A stretch of DNA of 64,000 nucleotides from an uncultured SAR116 cluster alpha proteobacterium (GTDB lineage: Bacteria; Pseudomonadota; Alphaproteobacteria; Puniceispirillales; Marisalimonadaceae): assembly GCA_902528415.1 (NCBI GenBank), contig CABZSR010000003.1, positions 1 to 64,000 on the forward strand, in the 5' to 3' direction. The notes under the pieces were generated by a model. It had not been told where the DNA came from. It ran no database searches and saw only the letters and a program-made list of their open reading frames with translations. Shown here in pieces: positions 1 through 8,232 of this stretch (its first letter is position 1; the number at the start of each line of letters is the position of its first letter). The translations under genes were made by a program, and so were the position numbers.

Positions 1-17
1 GCAACTGGTGTGAAAGA
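1..17. repeat. left copy of 17-bp inverted repeat flanking the recombinase gene
   Basis: The first 17 bases are the exact reverse complement of bases 1168-1184. This copy lies 5 bases beyond the stop codon of the recombinase gene, and the other lies 2 bases before its start codon, so the pair brackets the gene almost exactly. Base 18 no longer pairs with 1167. Because the copy sits at the window edge, the repeat may continue to the left. Inverted repeats around a tyrosine recombinase can be crossover sites or arm-type binding sites; which applies here is not shown by the sequence. Confidence 0.85.
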
Positions 18-22
18 CTTCA

Positions 23-1165
23 CTAAATCTTATTCATCCATTTACTAATTACTTCTAAAGGAAAGCCTTGACCATAAGATTGTCCTACTCCTGCAGTTAT
101 CCAACCACCAATTTTATCAATTATGTCACTTGGACATTCAACGGCTCTTAAACGGTCACGCATACTATGTCTAAACCCATGAATGACATAACTATCTGAC
201 AGTTTCTCTTTCATCCATTTGTTAAGAGCAGCACTAGCACTATTTGCATTGCATATACTCACGGAAGTATATCTAGGAAAAGCATAAATACTATCATTCC
301 TATTATCTAATATCTTTCTTGATGCCCACAAAGATGCTCCCACAAGTGGTATACATCTCTTACTTCCTCTAGTTTTTAAACGTCTCCAAGGATGAGGAAT
401 TAGATTAATATGAGGTATGTCACAACCAAGATTAATGTCTGATTTTAGTAATCCAACACCTTCACCTAGTCTCATTCCAGTATCACTTAATAATGCAATC
501 AACCATCTTAAATCATCATCATATTCTTTGCATAACTTATGCACTAATTTGATTTTATCTATAGGTAAAGGTTTACGGATATGAATAATATTATCATTTG
601 GAAAGTAAGTCCTAGCAAATCCATTTGAACAATCTAGTCCAAATTCACTAATAGCAATATTGATAATAGACCTAATAGATGAAAATACTCTCTTAACAGT
701 ATTTATACTCATCCCTTCTTCTAATAACCAATCACGGAACTTCCCACCATCAGATGATGAATATGATTTTAATGACTTATTCCCTAAAACTTTAATCACA
801 TATCTAATGTTTCTCTTAGCAGTTCTAAAAAACACTTTATCTTTTCCAGCACCTTTTAGTCTTAGATACAAATCTAAAGCATCAGATATCTTTGGAGTAT
901 TATCATCATTAAAAGCACCATCTAGTTTAATCTTATCCCCTGCAGGTACATTCATATTCTTCAAACGCATACCAAACCAATAATCATCTAATCTTTGAGT
1001 AATTGATTTAGAGAACCTGACTGCAGTTGAATCAGACTTAGTTTTCAAGCTAAAACAAATTCTTTGAACTGAATAATGATGGGTTAAGTCAGAAGGTATA
1101 TGACGAACATAATAAAACTGATTATCTCTTTTCATCACATGATTTGCTACACATTTATTTCTCAT
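23..1165 (-). CDS. tyrosine recombinase / phage-type integrase
   Basis: A 380-residue site-specific recombinase of the tyrosine (lambda integrase) family, which cuts and rejoins DNA through a covalent phosphotyrosine. The catalytic set is visible: Arg232 in TGMRLGE, His329 and Arg332 in HGFRH, Trp355 in GGW (the usual His/Trp position) and nucleophile Tyr364. The N-terminal part (about 9-70, with FYYVRHIP) resembles the short beta-rich domain of many alphaproteobacterial integrases, and residues about 90-180 would be the core-binding SAM-like domain. The gene is complete and undamaged. It lies 65 bases downstream of, and on the same strand as, tRNA-Leu, the usual position for an integrase of an element targeting a tRNA 3' end. 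No excisionase or cargo gene is visible to its right; the left side is outside the window. Confidence 0.93.
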   Translation of the reverse strand: MRNKCVANHVMKRDNQFYYVRHIPSDLTHHYSVQRICFSLKTKSDSTAVRFSKSITQRLDDYWFGMRLKNMNVPAGDKIKLDGAFNDDNTPKISDALDLYLRLKGAGKDKVFFRTAKRNIRYVIKVLGNKSLKSYSSSDGGKFRDWLLEEGMSINTVKRVFSSIRSIINIAISEFGLDCSNGFARTYFPNDNIIHIRKPLPIDKIKLVHKLCKEYDDDLRWLIALLSDTGMRLGEGVGLLKSDINLGCDIPHINLIPHPWRRLKTRGSKRCIPLVGASLWASRKILDNRNDSIYAFPRYTSVSICNANSASAALNKWMKEKLSDSYVIHGFRHSMRDRLRAVECPSDIIDKIGGWITAGVGQSYGQGFPLEVISKWMNKI

Positions 1166-1167
1166 TT

Positions 1168-1184
1168 TCTTTCACACCAGTTGC
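1168..1184. repeat. right copy of 17-bp inverted repeat flanking the recombinase gene
   Basis: Exact reverse complement of bases 1-17. It occupies the recombinase leader immediately before the ATG (1165-1163), so it would overlap the ribosome-binding region. Binding by the recombinase there could in principle repress its own gene; that is inference. Confidence 0.85.
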
Positions 1185-1230
1185 CTGTTACACAAAAAGT
1201 GCTTACATTTCAATTGGTTAGGATGAGATA

Positions 1231-1317
1231 TGGTGCGGCTGAGAAGACTCGAACTTCCACGGGTTTTACCCCACAGCGACCTCAACGCTGCGCGTCTACC
1301 AGTTCCGCCACAGCCGC
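1231..1317 (-). tRNA. tRNA-Leu (anticodon GAG)
   Basis: An 87-base class II tRNA. The acceptor stem GCGGCTG pairs perfectly with CAGCCGC, followed by A73 and an encoded CCA. The anticodon stem CAGCG/CGCTG closes the loop TTGAGGT, giving anticodon GAG (reads CUC/CUU). A long variable arm and the T-loop TTCGAGT are present. The D-arm AACTGGTAGAC is typical of Leu tRNAs. The recombinase gene follows on the same strand. Confidence 0.95.
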
Positions 1318-1354
1318 ATATAAAAAGTCATGTTTGCGATAACAAAACAATTTG

Positions 1355-1360
1355 TATAAT
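1355..1360 (+). promoter_or_regulatory. candidate -10 box for lipB
   Basis: A perfect TATAAT lies 47 bases before the lipB start. No convincing -35 box lies 16-18 bases upstream; the nearest partial match is TTGCGA at a 15-base spacing. Supported only by the -10 match and the position in the gap between tRNA-Leu and lipB. Confidence 0.35.
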
Positions 1361-1407
1361 GCAATTTAAATAATATATTAGCAAATGATAAGATTAGGGT
1401 TATTAAA

Positions 1408-2058
1408 TTGATACAAACTGTTGAGTGGAAAATATCGAATAAGTTGATAGATTATGATTTTGCCATCTCAGTAATGGAAAAAAGGGTTTTAAATATAAAA
1501 AGAAACTCTGAGAAAGAATTAGTTTGGCTTTTAGAACATGAGTCTATTTACACAGCCGGAACATCTGCAAAAGATAACGATCTGATAAATAATAGAGTAG
1601 AAATTCGTCGTACTGGAAGAGGGGGACAATGGACATGGCACGGTCCAGGTCAAAGAGTAGTATACTTGATGCTTAATCTAAAAAATAGACTACCAGACGT
1701 AAAAGCATATGTATATGCTCTTGAAGAGTTAATTATCTTATCATTAAGTGATTTCAATATCTATGGAGTAAGAATAAAAAATCAGCCAGGTGTCTGGGTA
1801 AATACAAACAATAGATTTGATAAAATTGCTGCTTTAGGCATTCGAATTTCTAGTTGGATCACTTATCATGGCATATCTATAAATGTAAATCCTAATCTAG
1901 AGGAATTTAAAAACATAGTACCATGTGGAATTAAAAATAGTGGGATAACTAGCCTACATAAATTAAATAAAGATGTTTCATTTGACAAATTGGATAATAG
2001 TTTAAAAAAATATTTTGAAAAAATTTTTGGGGAGAATGGTTCATTTTTTATAAAGTAA
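1408..2058 (+). CDS. lipB: octanoyl-[acyl carrier protein]:protein N-octanoyltransferase (lipoyl synthesis)
   Basis: LipB moves octanoyl from acyl carrier protein to a lysine of lipoyl domains (pyruvate and 2-oxoglutarate dehydrogenases, glycine cleavage H protein); LipA then adds sulfur. The 216 residues show the family signature RGGQ (71-74) with the HGPGQ turn (78-82), Lys139 in DKIAALGIR and the acyl-accepting Cys173 in VPCGI, the Cys/Lys pair known from LipB enzymes. Length is normal for the family. The start is TTG. The gene stands alone on the plus strand, converging on the minus-strand run that ends 7 bases downstream. Confidence 0.94.
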   Translation: MIQTVEWKISNKLIDYDFAISVMEKRVLNIKRNSEKELVWLLEHESIYTAGTSAKDNDLINNRVEIRRTGRGGQWTWHGPGQRVVYLMLNLKNRLPDVKAYVYALEELIILSLSDFNIYGVRIKNQPGVWVNTNNRFDKIAALGIRISSWITYHGISINVNPNLEEFKNIVPCGIKNSGITSLHKLNKDVSFDKLDNSLKKYFEKIFGENGSFFIK

Positions 2059-2064
2059 TTAATA

Positions 2065-2433
2065 TTATTTAAAAAAGTTGGTAAAACATTTCTTCAATAA
2101 TTTGTCAGCTCTTAAACTATCTATTTTCAAGACATTGACACTATCTTTACTTTCAAAAAAACCTTCTTTTGGTCCTTCATAATGTAGTATCTGATTTCTT
2201 CTTAATCTTAACCAATGAAAATCTCTAGAGTTTTTAAAATGATTTATATCTAATCCGTCAATATAATCTAAATTATTTTCATCTGATAAAATATTATCTA
2301 TAATTGTGAGTGACAAAATTATGGTCGTTGCCCACATTTGATTTTGTGTAGATTTTTTATATTCTTCTAACAAAACCCTATTTTGTGGATTTAAATATTT
2401 GAAATAATTATCTACACTCATTTTATAAGTCAT
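2065..2433 (-). CDS. small HEPN-like protein of unknown function
   Basis: A 122-residue, probably all-helical protein that I cannot assign to a named family. Near residues 75-86 it carries WLRLRRNQILHYEGP, which contains RNxxxH, the signature of HEPN domains (often RNases or nucleotide-binding partners). A hydrophobic stretch (about 35-48) looks like a core helix rather than a membrane span. It is the last gene of the minus-strand run, 28 bases after the ATP12 gene, so probably co-transcribed with it. HEPN membership is inferred from one motif plus the helical appearance. A housekeeping role is as likely as RNase activity. Confidence 0.6.
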   Translation of the reverse strand: MTYKMSVDNYFKYLNPQNRVLLEEYKKSTQNQMWATTIILSLTIIDNILSDENNLDYIDGLDINHFKNSRDFHWLRLRRNQILHYEGPKEGFFESKDSVNVLKIDSLRADKLLKKCFTNFFK

Positions 2434-2461
2434 TATAAGTAATATTTGTCATTAATAGACA

Positions 2462-3160
2462 TTACGACCTAAGACAGTCTAAAAAATACATTGTTCTATT
2501 TAACTGAATATTAATCTTCTCTCTATTTTTAGAAGCTTCTTCTTCATATCCCCAGTTTTCAGCCTGCCATAATTCATCTAAATGTGATAGTTGAAAGACT
2601 TTTTCTTTAATTATATCATTATTTAATATGCATAATGATAAGAATATAGATCCAGTTATGTTTGTAATTTTATGCAAAGCTATAATTTCTAAATCAGAAA
2701 ATTTAGTTAAAAATTTAGTGATTTTAAACTTAATTTCTTTATTTTGTTTTGAAGGCATTATACCTTTAAAAACATTTATTTTATTATTAATATATTTTTC
2801 AACTTTCAGCAAAATTGGATCCCAATTTTTACTTTGCCATTGGACTAAATCATTAGGTTCTTCTGCTCTATAACAAATTAGGTCTGTATCGATAAAATTT
2901 AAAATCTCATTAACATATAATATTCTATTATTACTAATTTTATCAATAGATGTAGATATAATTCCATAAAAAATCATAGCATCAGTGTCTACTATATTTT
3001 TATCTTGGTTCCATTCCTTATATATTTCTTCCGCTATTTTAGAATTTTGGATCGTTAATTTTTTTTCCATAGGAGTTTTAAGAACATTTCCATCTAATAA
3101 AATTTCATATGAACAACTAGATTTTTTTTTTACTTTAACTGTTTTCCAAAACTTTCTCAT
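2462..3160 (-). CDS. ATP12-family F1-ATPase assembly chaperone
   Basis: A 232-residue member of the ATP12 family. In mitochondria ATP12 binds the F1 alpha subunit before it joins beta; alphaproteobacteria keep a homologue. Recognisable features are the N-terminal segment with LDGNVLKTPMEK (22-33), a middle segment with DTDLICYRAEEP followed by WDPILLKVE, and the C-terminal stretch with LDELWQAENWGYEEEA. The start lies 1 base after the stop of the HAD phosphatase gene, so translational coupling is likely. The F1 genes are not in this window. Assignment rests on motif order. Confidence 0.88.
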   Translation of the reverse strand: MRKFWKTVKVKKKSSCSYEILLDGNVLKTPMEKKLTIQNSKIAEEIYKEWNQDKNIVDTDAMIFYGIISTSIDKISNNRILYVNEILNFIDTDLICYRAEEPNDLVQWQSKNWDPILLKVEKYINNKINVFKGIMPSKQNKEIKFKITKFLTKFSDLEIIALHKITNITGSIFLSLCILNNDIIKEKVFQLSHLDELWQAENWGYEEEASKNREKINIQLNRTMYFLDCLRS

Positions 3161-3161
3161 T

Positions 3162-3845
3162 TTAAGAAAATATAGTCTTCATTAATTCACCTAAATCATT
3201 TGCATTATTGACCAAATGCGTAGCTCCTGCAGTTGTTAATAACTCTCTACTATTATACCCCCAAGTTACGCCTATACTTGTTATACCTGCATTTACACCT
3301 AATCCAATATCATTAATTGTATCACCAATTATTACGCAAAATTTATTTTGCACTCCCAAATCTTTCATTGCTTTTATAGCCATAGCAGGATTAGGCTTTG
3401 GAATATTCTCATCTGTACTTAAAGTAATATCAAAAATTTCTGACAAATTGTGTTTTGCTAGACCATTAGTTAAGCCCACACGTGATTTATTTGTGGCTAT
3501 CCCAATTAACCATCCATTTGTTTTCAGCTCTTTTATTAAATCAATTATCCCAGGGTAAAGTGGTTCATTTTGCAACCCTAATCTTCCTTGTTCTGCGTAC
3601 CATGATCTATATGCTTCAGATATTTGCTCTGGTGTTACCTTATATCCAGGTGGCATATATTCATCTAATGCAATAGCAAGTGGTTTTCCTATATTTTCTC
3701 TTACTTTTTTTGGATCAGGGTCTGGTAAACCACACATTCTAAACGCTGCAATCGCACCTTCGACTATCATAATTGCTGAGTCTACTATTGTTCCGTCGTA
3801 ATCAAACAACGCTAATTTTACATTTTCAGGCAAAAAAATCTCCAA
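3162..3845 (-). CDS. HAD-superfamily hydrolase, phosphoglycolate-phosphatase-like
   Basis: A 227-residue HAD subfamily IA phosphatase. Motif I DYDGT (15-19) supplies the nucleophile Asp15 and acid/base Asp17. Motif II is the Thr118 region (ATNKSR), motif III is Lys150 in IPKPNP, and motif IV is GDTIND (174-179). A helical cap domain lies between motifs I and II. The start is TTG, 3 bases after the stop of the RluC gene. Family members remove phosphate from phosphoglycolate and similar small metabolites; the exact substrate cannot be told. In many alphaproteobacteria a gene of this kind sits between rluC and the ATP12 gene, as here. Confidence 0.88.
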   Translation of the reverse strand: MEIFLPENVKLALFDYDGTIVDSAIMIVEGAIAAFRMCGLPDPDPKKVRENIGKPLAIALDEYMPPGYKVTPEQISEAYRSWYAEQGRLGLQNEPLYPGIIDLIKELKTNGWLIGIATNKSRVGLTNGLAKHNLSEIFDITLSTDENIPKPNPAMAIKAMKDLGVQNKFCVIIGDTINDIGLGVNAGITSIGVTWGYNSRELLTTAGATHLVNNANDLGELMKTIFS

Positions 3846-3848
3846 TAA

Positions 3849-4853
3849 TCACGTAAATATTTTATCGATGTTTTTTGGTAATTGTAAACCAAGAAATTTT
3901 AAATTTTTTTTAAAATCTTCAGAAACTTCAGCTTCTATTAAATCATTTGATGGCATTCTAATTGAATAGGCATGTAATTGTAAATTCTTTATGCCGTTGT
4001 GACTCCATTTAATTTGCGAAATACTTTCATGTTCTAATAATCTATTATCTGAAGGATAGACTTTTAATGAACCAGTATACTTTTTATCGCCAACAATTGG
4101 AGTATTGGTATGCTCTAAATGCACTCTTAACTGGTGAGTTCGACCTGTCTTTGGATAAAGAGCCATTAGAGCAATTCGTGAACTAACTTTGTCTAAAACT
4201 TTATATTCGGTAATTGCTTTTTTTCCTTTATCATGATCAACAATCATTTTTTTTTGGGCTTTAACACCCGCTTTATAAATAGGTAAGTCAATGACTCCCA
4301 TTTCAGTTTTTGGAGATGGCGACACAATAGCTAAATATGTTTTAATGATTTTTCTTTGCTTGAAATAATTTGAAAATGTTATAGCCGTTTGTTGATCTTT
4401 TGCTACCAGTAATAATCCTGAGGTATCTTTATCAATTCTATGAACAAGTTTAGTGGAGTTAGAGTCTTTGAACAAATATCTTAACATACCATCTATATGA
4501 TATTTTTGTGAAGTACCACCCTGTACAGCAAGACCAGAGGGTTTATTTATAGCTATGTATTCTTTTGTTTCCTTGATTAAAATTTTGTTATAGAGGTTTG
4601 TATAATACTTTGTTGTATCTTGGGCCCAATTTTCTTTAATATTTTTTTTCTCAAAGTTTATTTCATCAGAGTAAAATATTATTTGATCTGACTTCACTTT
4701 AACCGATGATTTTATTTTTTTATTATCTAATAAAATCAATCCTAATCTTAAATATTTTTCTAATACTGATTGGTTTATATATCCTAACAATCTTCTTAAG
4801 CATCTATCAAACCTAGACCCATCTTCTGATTTTGGAATCTTAATATTTCTCAT
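3849..4853 (-). CDS. rluC: RluC/RluD-type 23S rRNA pseudouridine synthase
   Basis: A 334-residue RluA-family pseudouridine synthase that isomerises uridines in rRNA. An N-terminal S4 RNA-binding domain (about 12-65) is followed by the catalytic domain, where HRIDKDTSG (138-146) contains the catalytic Asp141. KPSGLAVQGG (about 104-113) and GRTHQLRVH are the other family signatures. The architecture fits RluC or RluD. RluC is preferred because of its ATP12/HAD neighbours, but the exact target uridines are not decided by the sequence. It leads a tightly spaced group with the HAD and ATP12 genes. Confidence 0.9.
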   Translation of the reverse strand: MRNIKIPKSEDGSRFDRCLRRLLGYINQSVLEKYLRLGLILLDNKKIKSSVKVKSDQIIFYSDEINFEKKNIKENWAQDTTKYYTNLYNKILIKETKEYIAINKPSGLAVQGGTSQKYHIDGMLRYLFKDSNSTKLVHRIDKDTSGLLLVAKDQQTAITFSNYFKQRKIIKTYLAIVSPSPKTEMGVIDLPIYKAGVKAQKKMIVDHDKGKKAITEYKVLDKVSSRIALMALYPKTGRTHQLRVHLEHTNTPIVGDKKYTGSLKVYPSDNRLLEHESISQIKWSHNGIKNLQLHAYSIRMPSNDLIEAEVSEDFKKNLKFLGLQLPKNIDKIFT

Positions 4854-4887
4854 TTTAAATTATTCCATTCTTAATCATAATTTTTGT

Positions 4888-5742
4888 TTAAACACCAAAT
4901 ATCCAGCCTTCTTTTTTTGACATATTTGGAACATTCCATATATGTTTTTGAGAAGAAAAATATCTTAAAGCTGCACAAGAAATAATTGCATCTGCATCAT
5001 CTTGGTCTGGGCCACCAATTACTTGATTTTTATCAAGGGGTTTCGAATTAAAATAATTCAAACTTTTATTAATATTTTTTAGTGTGTAACCAACATTTTT
5101 TTCAGGTTTAATTGAAGAAATTCTAAAATAATAAGTAGGGAAAATTTCTACAAAAACACTTTTATTTGATATTTCATAATTATCAAAAGGCCATATATTT
5201 ACTTTCTTATTAAATAATTTAAGTGTTCTCATTCCTGCCAAAGAACCTGTCCCTACTGCGCCTGGACCTACACAGTTAAAAGTAGGACTAGGTGAATGTA
5301 TTTTATTTTTTGCATCAATTTCTGTTACCCTTCTTCTAGTAATATAAAGTTTACCTTTTGATTTTGGGGCGTTATAAAAGTAACTATATGGTTTTTTGTT
5401 CCATATCTCACCACCATATAAATTCTCTTTTTCTTGGTTTATAATATCAATCATTGACCACAAACTTTTGACATTTGTTGGGCTTTCTTTGATACCAGGA
5501 AAATATGAAAAATAATCGTAAAATGGATAAGAAAACGCAAAATCAAATCCTACTAGTGATTTTTCTTTTGCTAATATTTCATTTAGCCAATTTATTAAGT
5601 TATAACGTGACCAATACTTTTCAGGCGGTTTAATGATTATTGGGGAATCAACTCCATTTTTACATAAGGAAACACTTATACCTTTTTGAAAATTGTTTTT
5701 GTCTCCTGACCAATCTATTCCGATATAATTTTCAAAATGCAT
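4888..5742 (-). CDS. DUF429-like protein with RNase H-like fold signatures
   Basis: A 284-residue protein that appears to belong with DUF429 proteins, predicted RNase H-fold enzymes of unknown role. Three spaced acidic elements look like the conserved core: IGIDWSG (7-13, Asp10), VGFDFAFSYP (64-73, Asp67) and DQDDADAIISCAAL (246-259, Asp248/249/251). This arrangement resembles metal-binding acids of RNase H-like nucleases, but activity is not shown. It precedes rluC by 34 bases on the same strand and follows the ribosomal-operon terminator, so it probably starts its own transcript. Confidence 0.65.
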   Translation of the reverse strand: MHFENYIGIDWSGDKNNFQKGISVSLCKNGVDSPIIIKPPEKYWSRYNLINWLNEILAKEKSLVGFDFAFSYPFYDYFSYFPGIKESPTNVKSLWSMIDIINQEKENLYGGEIWNKKPYSYFYNAPKSKGKLYITRRRVTEIDAKNKIHSPSPTFNCVGPGAVGTGSLAGMRTLKLFNKKVNIWPFDNYEISNKSVFVEIFPTYYFRISSIKPEKNVGYTLKNINKSLNYFNSKPLDKNQVIGGPDQDDADAIISCAALRYFSSQKHIWNVPNMSKKEGWIFGV

Positions 5743-5751
5743 AGTTTTCTC

Positions 5752-5784
5752 AAAAAAAAACCGTTCCTAAGAAAAGAACGGTTT
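5752..5784 (-). terminator. intrinsic terminator of the tuf-S10-spc-alpha transcript
   Basis: Read on the minus strand, AACCGTTC and GAACGGTT form a perfect stem (5758-5766 with 5776-5784) with a 9-base loop, followed by a run of nine T. It sits 22 bases after the rplQ stop, where the ribosomal operon should end. Confidence 0.93.
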
Positions 5785-5806
5785 ATGTTCTAATTTAATT
5801 TTGTTA

Positions 5807-6247
5807 CTAATTAGCAACAGCTTCTTTAGGTTCATCTGAATTTTCAGTTATGTTTTGAACTGGCCCACTGTCTAAACCTCTTGCATTTTCGTCACGGTCT
5901 ACTAATTCTATGACAGCCATTGCAGCAGCATCTCCATACCGATAACCAGCCTTTAAAACACGTGTATATCCACCTGCTCTATCAGCATATCGTGTAGCAA
6001 GGGTTCCAAAAAGTTTTGTTACCATCTTATCATCTCGCAACTTTGAATATGCTTGTCTTTTAGCATGTAAACTTCCTTTTTTGGCTAAAGTAATAAGTTT
6101 CTCTACAATAGGTTTCATTGTTTTAGCTTTGGGCAAAGTAGTTATTATTTGCTCGTGCTTGATAATAGCTTGGGCCATGTTTTTAAATAAAGCTTTCCTA
6201 TGAGAAGAAGTTCTATTTAATTTTTTACCTTTAATTTTATGTTTCAT
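5807..6247 (-). CDS. rplQ: 50S ribosomal protein L17
   Basis: L17 lies near the polypeptide exit of the large subunit. The 146 residues start with the typical [17 protein letters not shown] and continue through [19 protein letters not shown], both diagnostic. The last 25 or so residues form an acidic, low-complexity tail beyond the conserved core. It is the last gene of the alpha operon, 28 bases after rpoA, and is followed by a strong terminator. Confidence 0.97.
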   Translation of the reverse strand: MKHKIKGKKLNRTSSHRKALFKNMAQAIIKHEQIITTLPKAKTMKPIVEKLITLAKKGSLHAKRQAYSKLRDDKMVTKLFGTLATRYADRAGGYTRVLKAGYRYGDAAAMAVIELVDRDENARGLDSGPVQNITENSDEPKEAVAN

Positions 6248-6275
6248 CTGTGTCTCCTAAAGAAGTTATTTAAAG

Positions 6276-7292
6276 CTAAAACGGTTCTTCGATTCTTTTA
6301 ACTAAATCTTCAATATTCTCGGGTGGCCAATTCTCTACATCCATTCCAAGTTCCAAACCCATCACCTTTAAAACCTCTCTTATTTCATTCAAACTTTTTC
6401 TACCAAAATTAGGAGTTCGTAACATTTCAGGTTCTGATCTTTGAACTAGATCCCCAATATATACTATATTGTCATTTTTTAAACAATTTGCAGATCTAAC
6501 TGAAAGTTCTAACTCGTCAACTTTACGCAGAAGATATTTATTGAAAGGTAAATCTTCAAGAACTTCTGGCACCTCTTCTTCTTCTGGTTCTTCAAAGTTA
6601 ATGAAGTTATTTAACTGATCTTGCATAATTCTAGCAGAAAAAGCAACCGCGTCTTCTGGTGAAACTGATCCATCAGTTGTAACCATTAAAGATAGTTTAT
6701 CATAATCTGTTTGTTGACCAACACGAGCATTATCAACGTCATACGAAACTTGTACTACAGGGCTAAAAATTGCATCAATTGGGATAACTCCAATTGGAAT
6801 ATCTTCTTTTCTATTAATAGTGGAGGACACATATCCCTTTCCATTTTCAACTGAAAACTCTACATTAAGTTTGGCTCCTTGATCTAAAGTACATATTTCA
6901 TGATCTTTATTCATTATTTCAACTTCGGGTGGACACTCTATCATGCCTGCAGTAACAGTCGAAGGTCCATCTACATTTAATTGAATTTTTTTTATTCCAT
7001 CAAAATCCATTTTAACCTTTATACCTTTTACATTCAATATTATGTCAGTAAGATCTTCTCTCACACCTGGTATTGATGAAAACTCATGAAGTACACCTTG
7101 AACTTGAATTGAAGTAATAGCTGATCCTTGGAGAGATGATAATAATATTCGTCTAAGGGCATTTCCAATGGTCACTCCGTAACCTCTCTCAAGAGGTTCT
7201 GCTATTATACTTGAAGTGTATTCAGGATTCTTCTCATTTCTGACTTCTAGCTTAGAAGGCTTTATTATTTCTTTCCAATTCTTTTCGATCAT
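6276..7292 (-). CDS. rpoA: DNA-directed RNA polymerase subunit alpha
   Basis: A 338-residue alpha subunit of normal length. The N-terminal assembly domain (about 1-235) carries [17 protein letters not shown], the dimerisation motif that nucleates polymerase assembly. An acidic linker with [10 protein letters not shown] follows, then the C-terminal domain (about 250-338) with [14 protein letters not shown], which contacts UP elements and activators. The gene lies between rpsK and rplQ, its standard place in the alpha operon. Confidence 0.98.
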   Translation of the reverse strand: MIEKNWKEIIKPSKLEVRNEKNPEYTSSIIAEPLERGYGVTIGNALRRILLSSLQGSAITSIQVQGVLHEFSSIPGVREDLTDIILNVKGIKVKMDFDGIKKIQLNVDGPSTVTAGMIECPPEVEIMNKDHEICTLDQGAKLNVEFSVENGKGYVSSTINRKEDIPIGVIPIDAIFSPVVQVSYDVDNARVGQQTDYDKLSLMVTTDGSVSPEDAVAFSARIMQDQLNNFINFEEPEEEEVPEVLEDLPFNKYLLRKVDELELSVRSANCLKNDNIVYIGDLVQRSEPEMLRTPNFGRKSLNEIREVLKVMGLELGMDVENWPPENIEDLVKRIEEPF

Positions 7293-7347
7293 GATTACTC
7301 TCTATAAATAAAAAACTTAGTTTTTGTAGTTGTTTTAAATAAATTGT

Positions 7348-7743
7348 CTAAACTCTTCTTCTTTTTTTTGGTCTACAACCGTTATGTGGTATAGGTGTAA
7401 CATCTCTTATTGAGTTAACTTGAAATCCAATGGTTTGAAGAGCTCTTAAAGCAGATTCTCTTCCAGAGCCAGGACCTTGTACTTGAATATCAACTGTTTT
7501 TACACCATGTTCTGAAGCTTTTTTACCAGCATCCTCTGCAGCTAGTTGAGCAGCATAAGGAGTAGATTTTCTAGATCCTTTAAAACCCATACTTCCTGAT
7601 GAAGACCATGAAATAGCATTACCTTGAATGTCCGTTATTGTAACGACTGTATTATTAAATGACGAATTAACATGAGCTACAGCATTTGTAACATTCTTTT
7701 TTTCTTTACGTCGTATTCTTGTTTGAATAGGTTGTTTTACCAT
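7348..7743 (-). CDS. rpsK: 30S ribosomal protein S11
   Basis: S11 forms part of the 30S platform near the E site. The 131 residues contain [31 protein letters not shown] and the basic C-terminal end [11 protein letters not shown], all characteristic. It lies 24 bases after rpsM and 55 bases before rpoA. Confidence 0.98.
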   Translation of the reverse strand: MVKQPIQTRIRRKEKKNVTNAVAHVNSSFNNTVVTITDIQGNAISWSSSGSMGFKGSRKSTPYAAQLAAEDAGKKASEHGVKTVDIQVQGPGSGRESALRALQTIGFQVNSIRDVTPIPHNGCRPKKRRRV

Positions 7744-7767
7744 AATATTTAATTCTCCTTATAAGGA

Positions 7768-8136
7768 TTACTTCTTTTTACCTGCAATTGCCTTTGCAGG
7801 ACCTTTTCTAGTTCTGGCGTTTGTATGAGTTCTTTGACCTCTAACTGGCAAATTTTTTCTATGTCTTAAGCCTCTTAGACAACCTAAATCTAAATACCTT
7901 TTTATATCCATGGAGGTTTTCCTTCTTAAGTCACCTTCAACAAGGTAATCAGCATCAATTATATCTCGAATTTTGATAAGTTCGTCTTCAGATAAATTAT
8001 TAATTCTTTTATCTTCAGTTATTCCCACTTTTTTACAAATATTTTTTGACCCTGTTAATCCTATTCCATGAACGTAAGTGAGTGCAATATGAACTCGCTT
8101 ATTGGTTGGTACATTTACTCCTGCAATTCTTGCCAC
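7768..8136 (-). CDS. rpsM: 30S ribosomal protein S13
   Basis: S13 sits in the 30S head and contacts tRNA and S19. The chosen start is GTG at 8136-8134, which gives 122 residues beginning [14 protein letters not shown], the exact family N-terminus. AAGGAGAA at 8141-8148 ends a few bases before it, a well-placed Shine-Dalgarno sequence. An in-frame ATG at 8157 would add seven residues absent from the family and lacks such a site. [16 protein letters not shown] near the C-terminus is diagnostic. Confidence 0.97.
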   Translation of the reverse strand: MARIAGVNVPTNKRVHIALTYVHGIGLTGSKNICKKVGITEDKRINNLSEDELIKIRDIIDADYLVEGDLRRKTSMDIKRYLDLGCLRGLRHRKNLPVRGQRTHTNARTRKGPAKAIAGKKK

Positions 8137-8140
8137 TAAT

Positions 8141-8148
8141 TTCTCCTT
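8141..8148 (-). promoter_or_regulatory. ribosome-binding site that fixes the rpsM GTG start
   Basis: On the minus strand AAGGAGAA lies just upstream of GTG 8136-8134, with the AGGAG core 6 bases from the start codon. It supports the GTG over the ATG at 8157. Confidence 0.8.
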
Positions 8149-8232
8149 TATTACCAAAATTTAGGATCTATTTAAACCAAACAAATCCAGGATTTTAATT
8201 TTTCCAAAGACACAGTCAACTTTTTTGTATCA

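Noticed and set aside
660-983. 107-residue plus-strand ORF inside the recombinase gene
   Set aside because: Shadow of the recombinase coding strand.
1231-1317. tRNA-Leu D-arm as the source of the recombinase inverted repeat
   Set aside because: Only AACTGGT is shared, a piece common to Leu tRNAs; too short to argue a copied attachment site.
1100-1342. 80-residue plus-strand ORF across the recombinase leader and tRNA-Leu
   Set aside because: It runs through the tRNA gene on the opposite strand and has no recognisable protein features; a chance frame.
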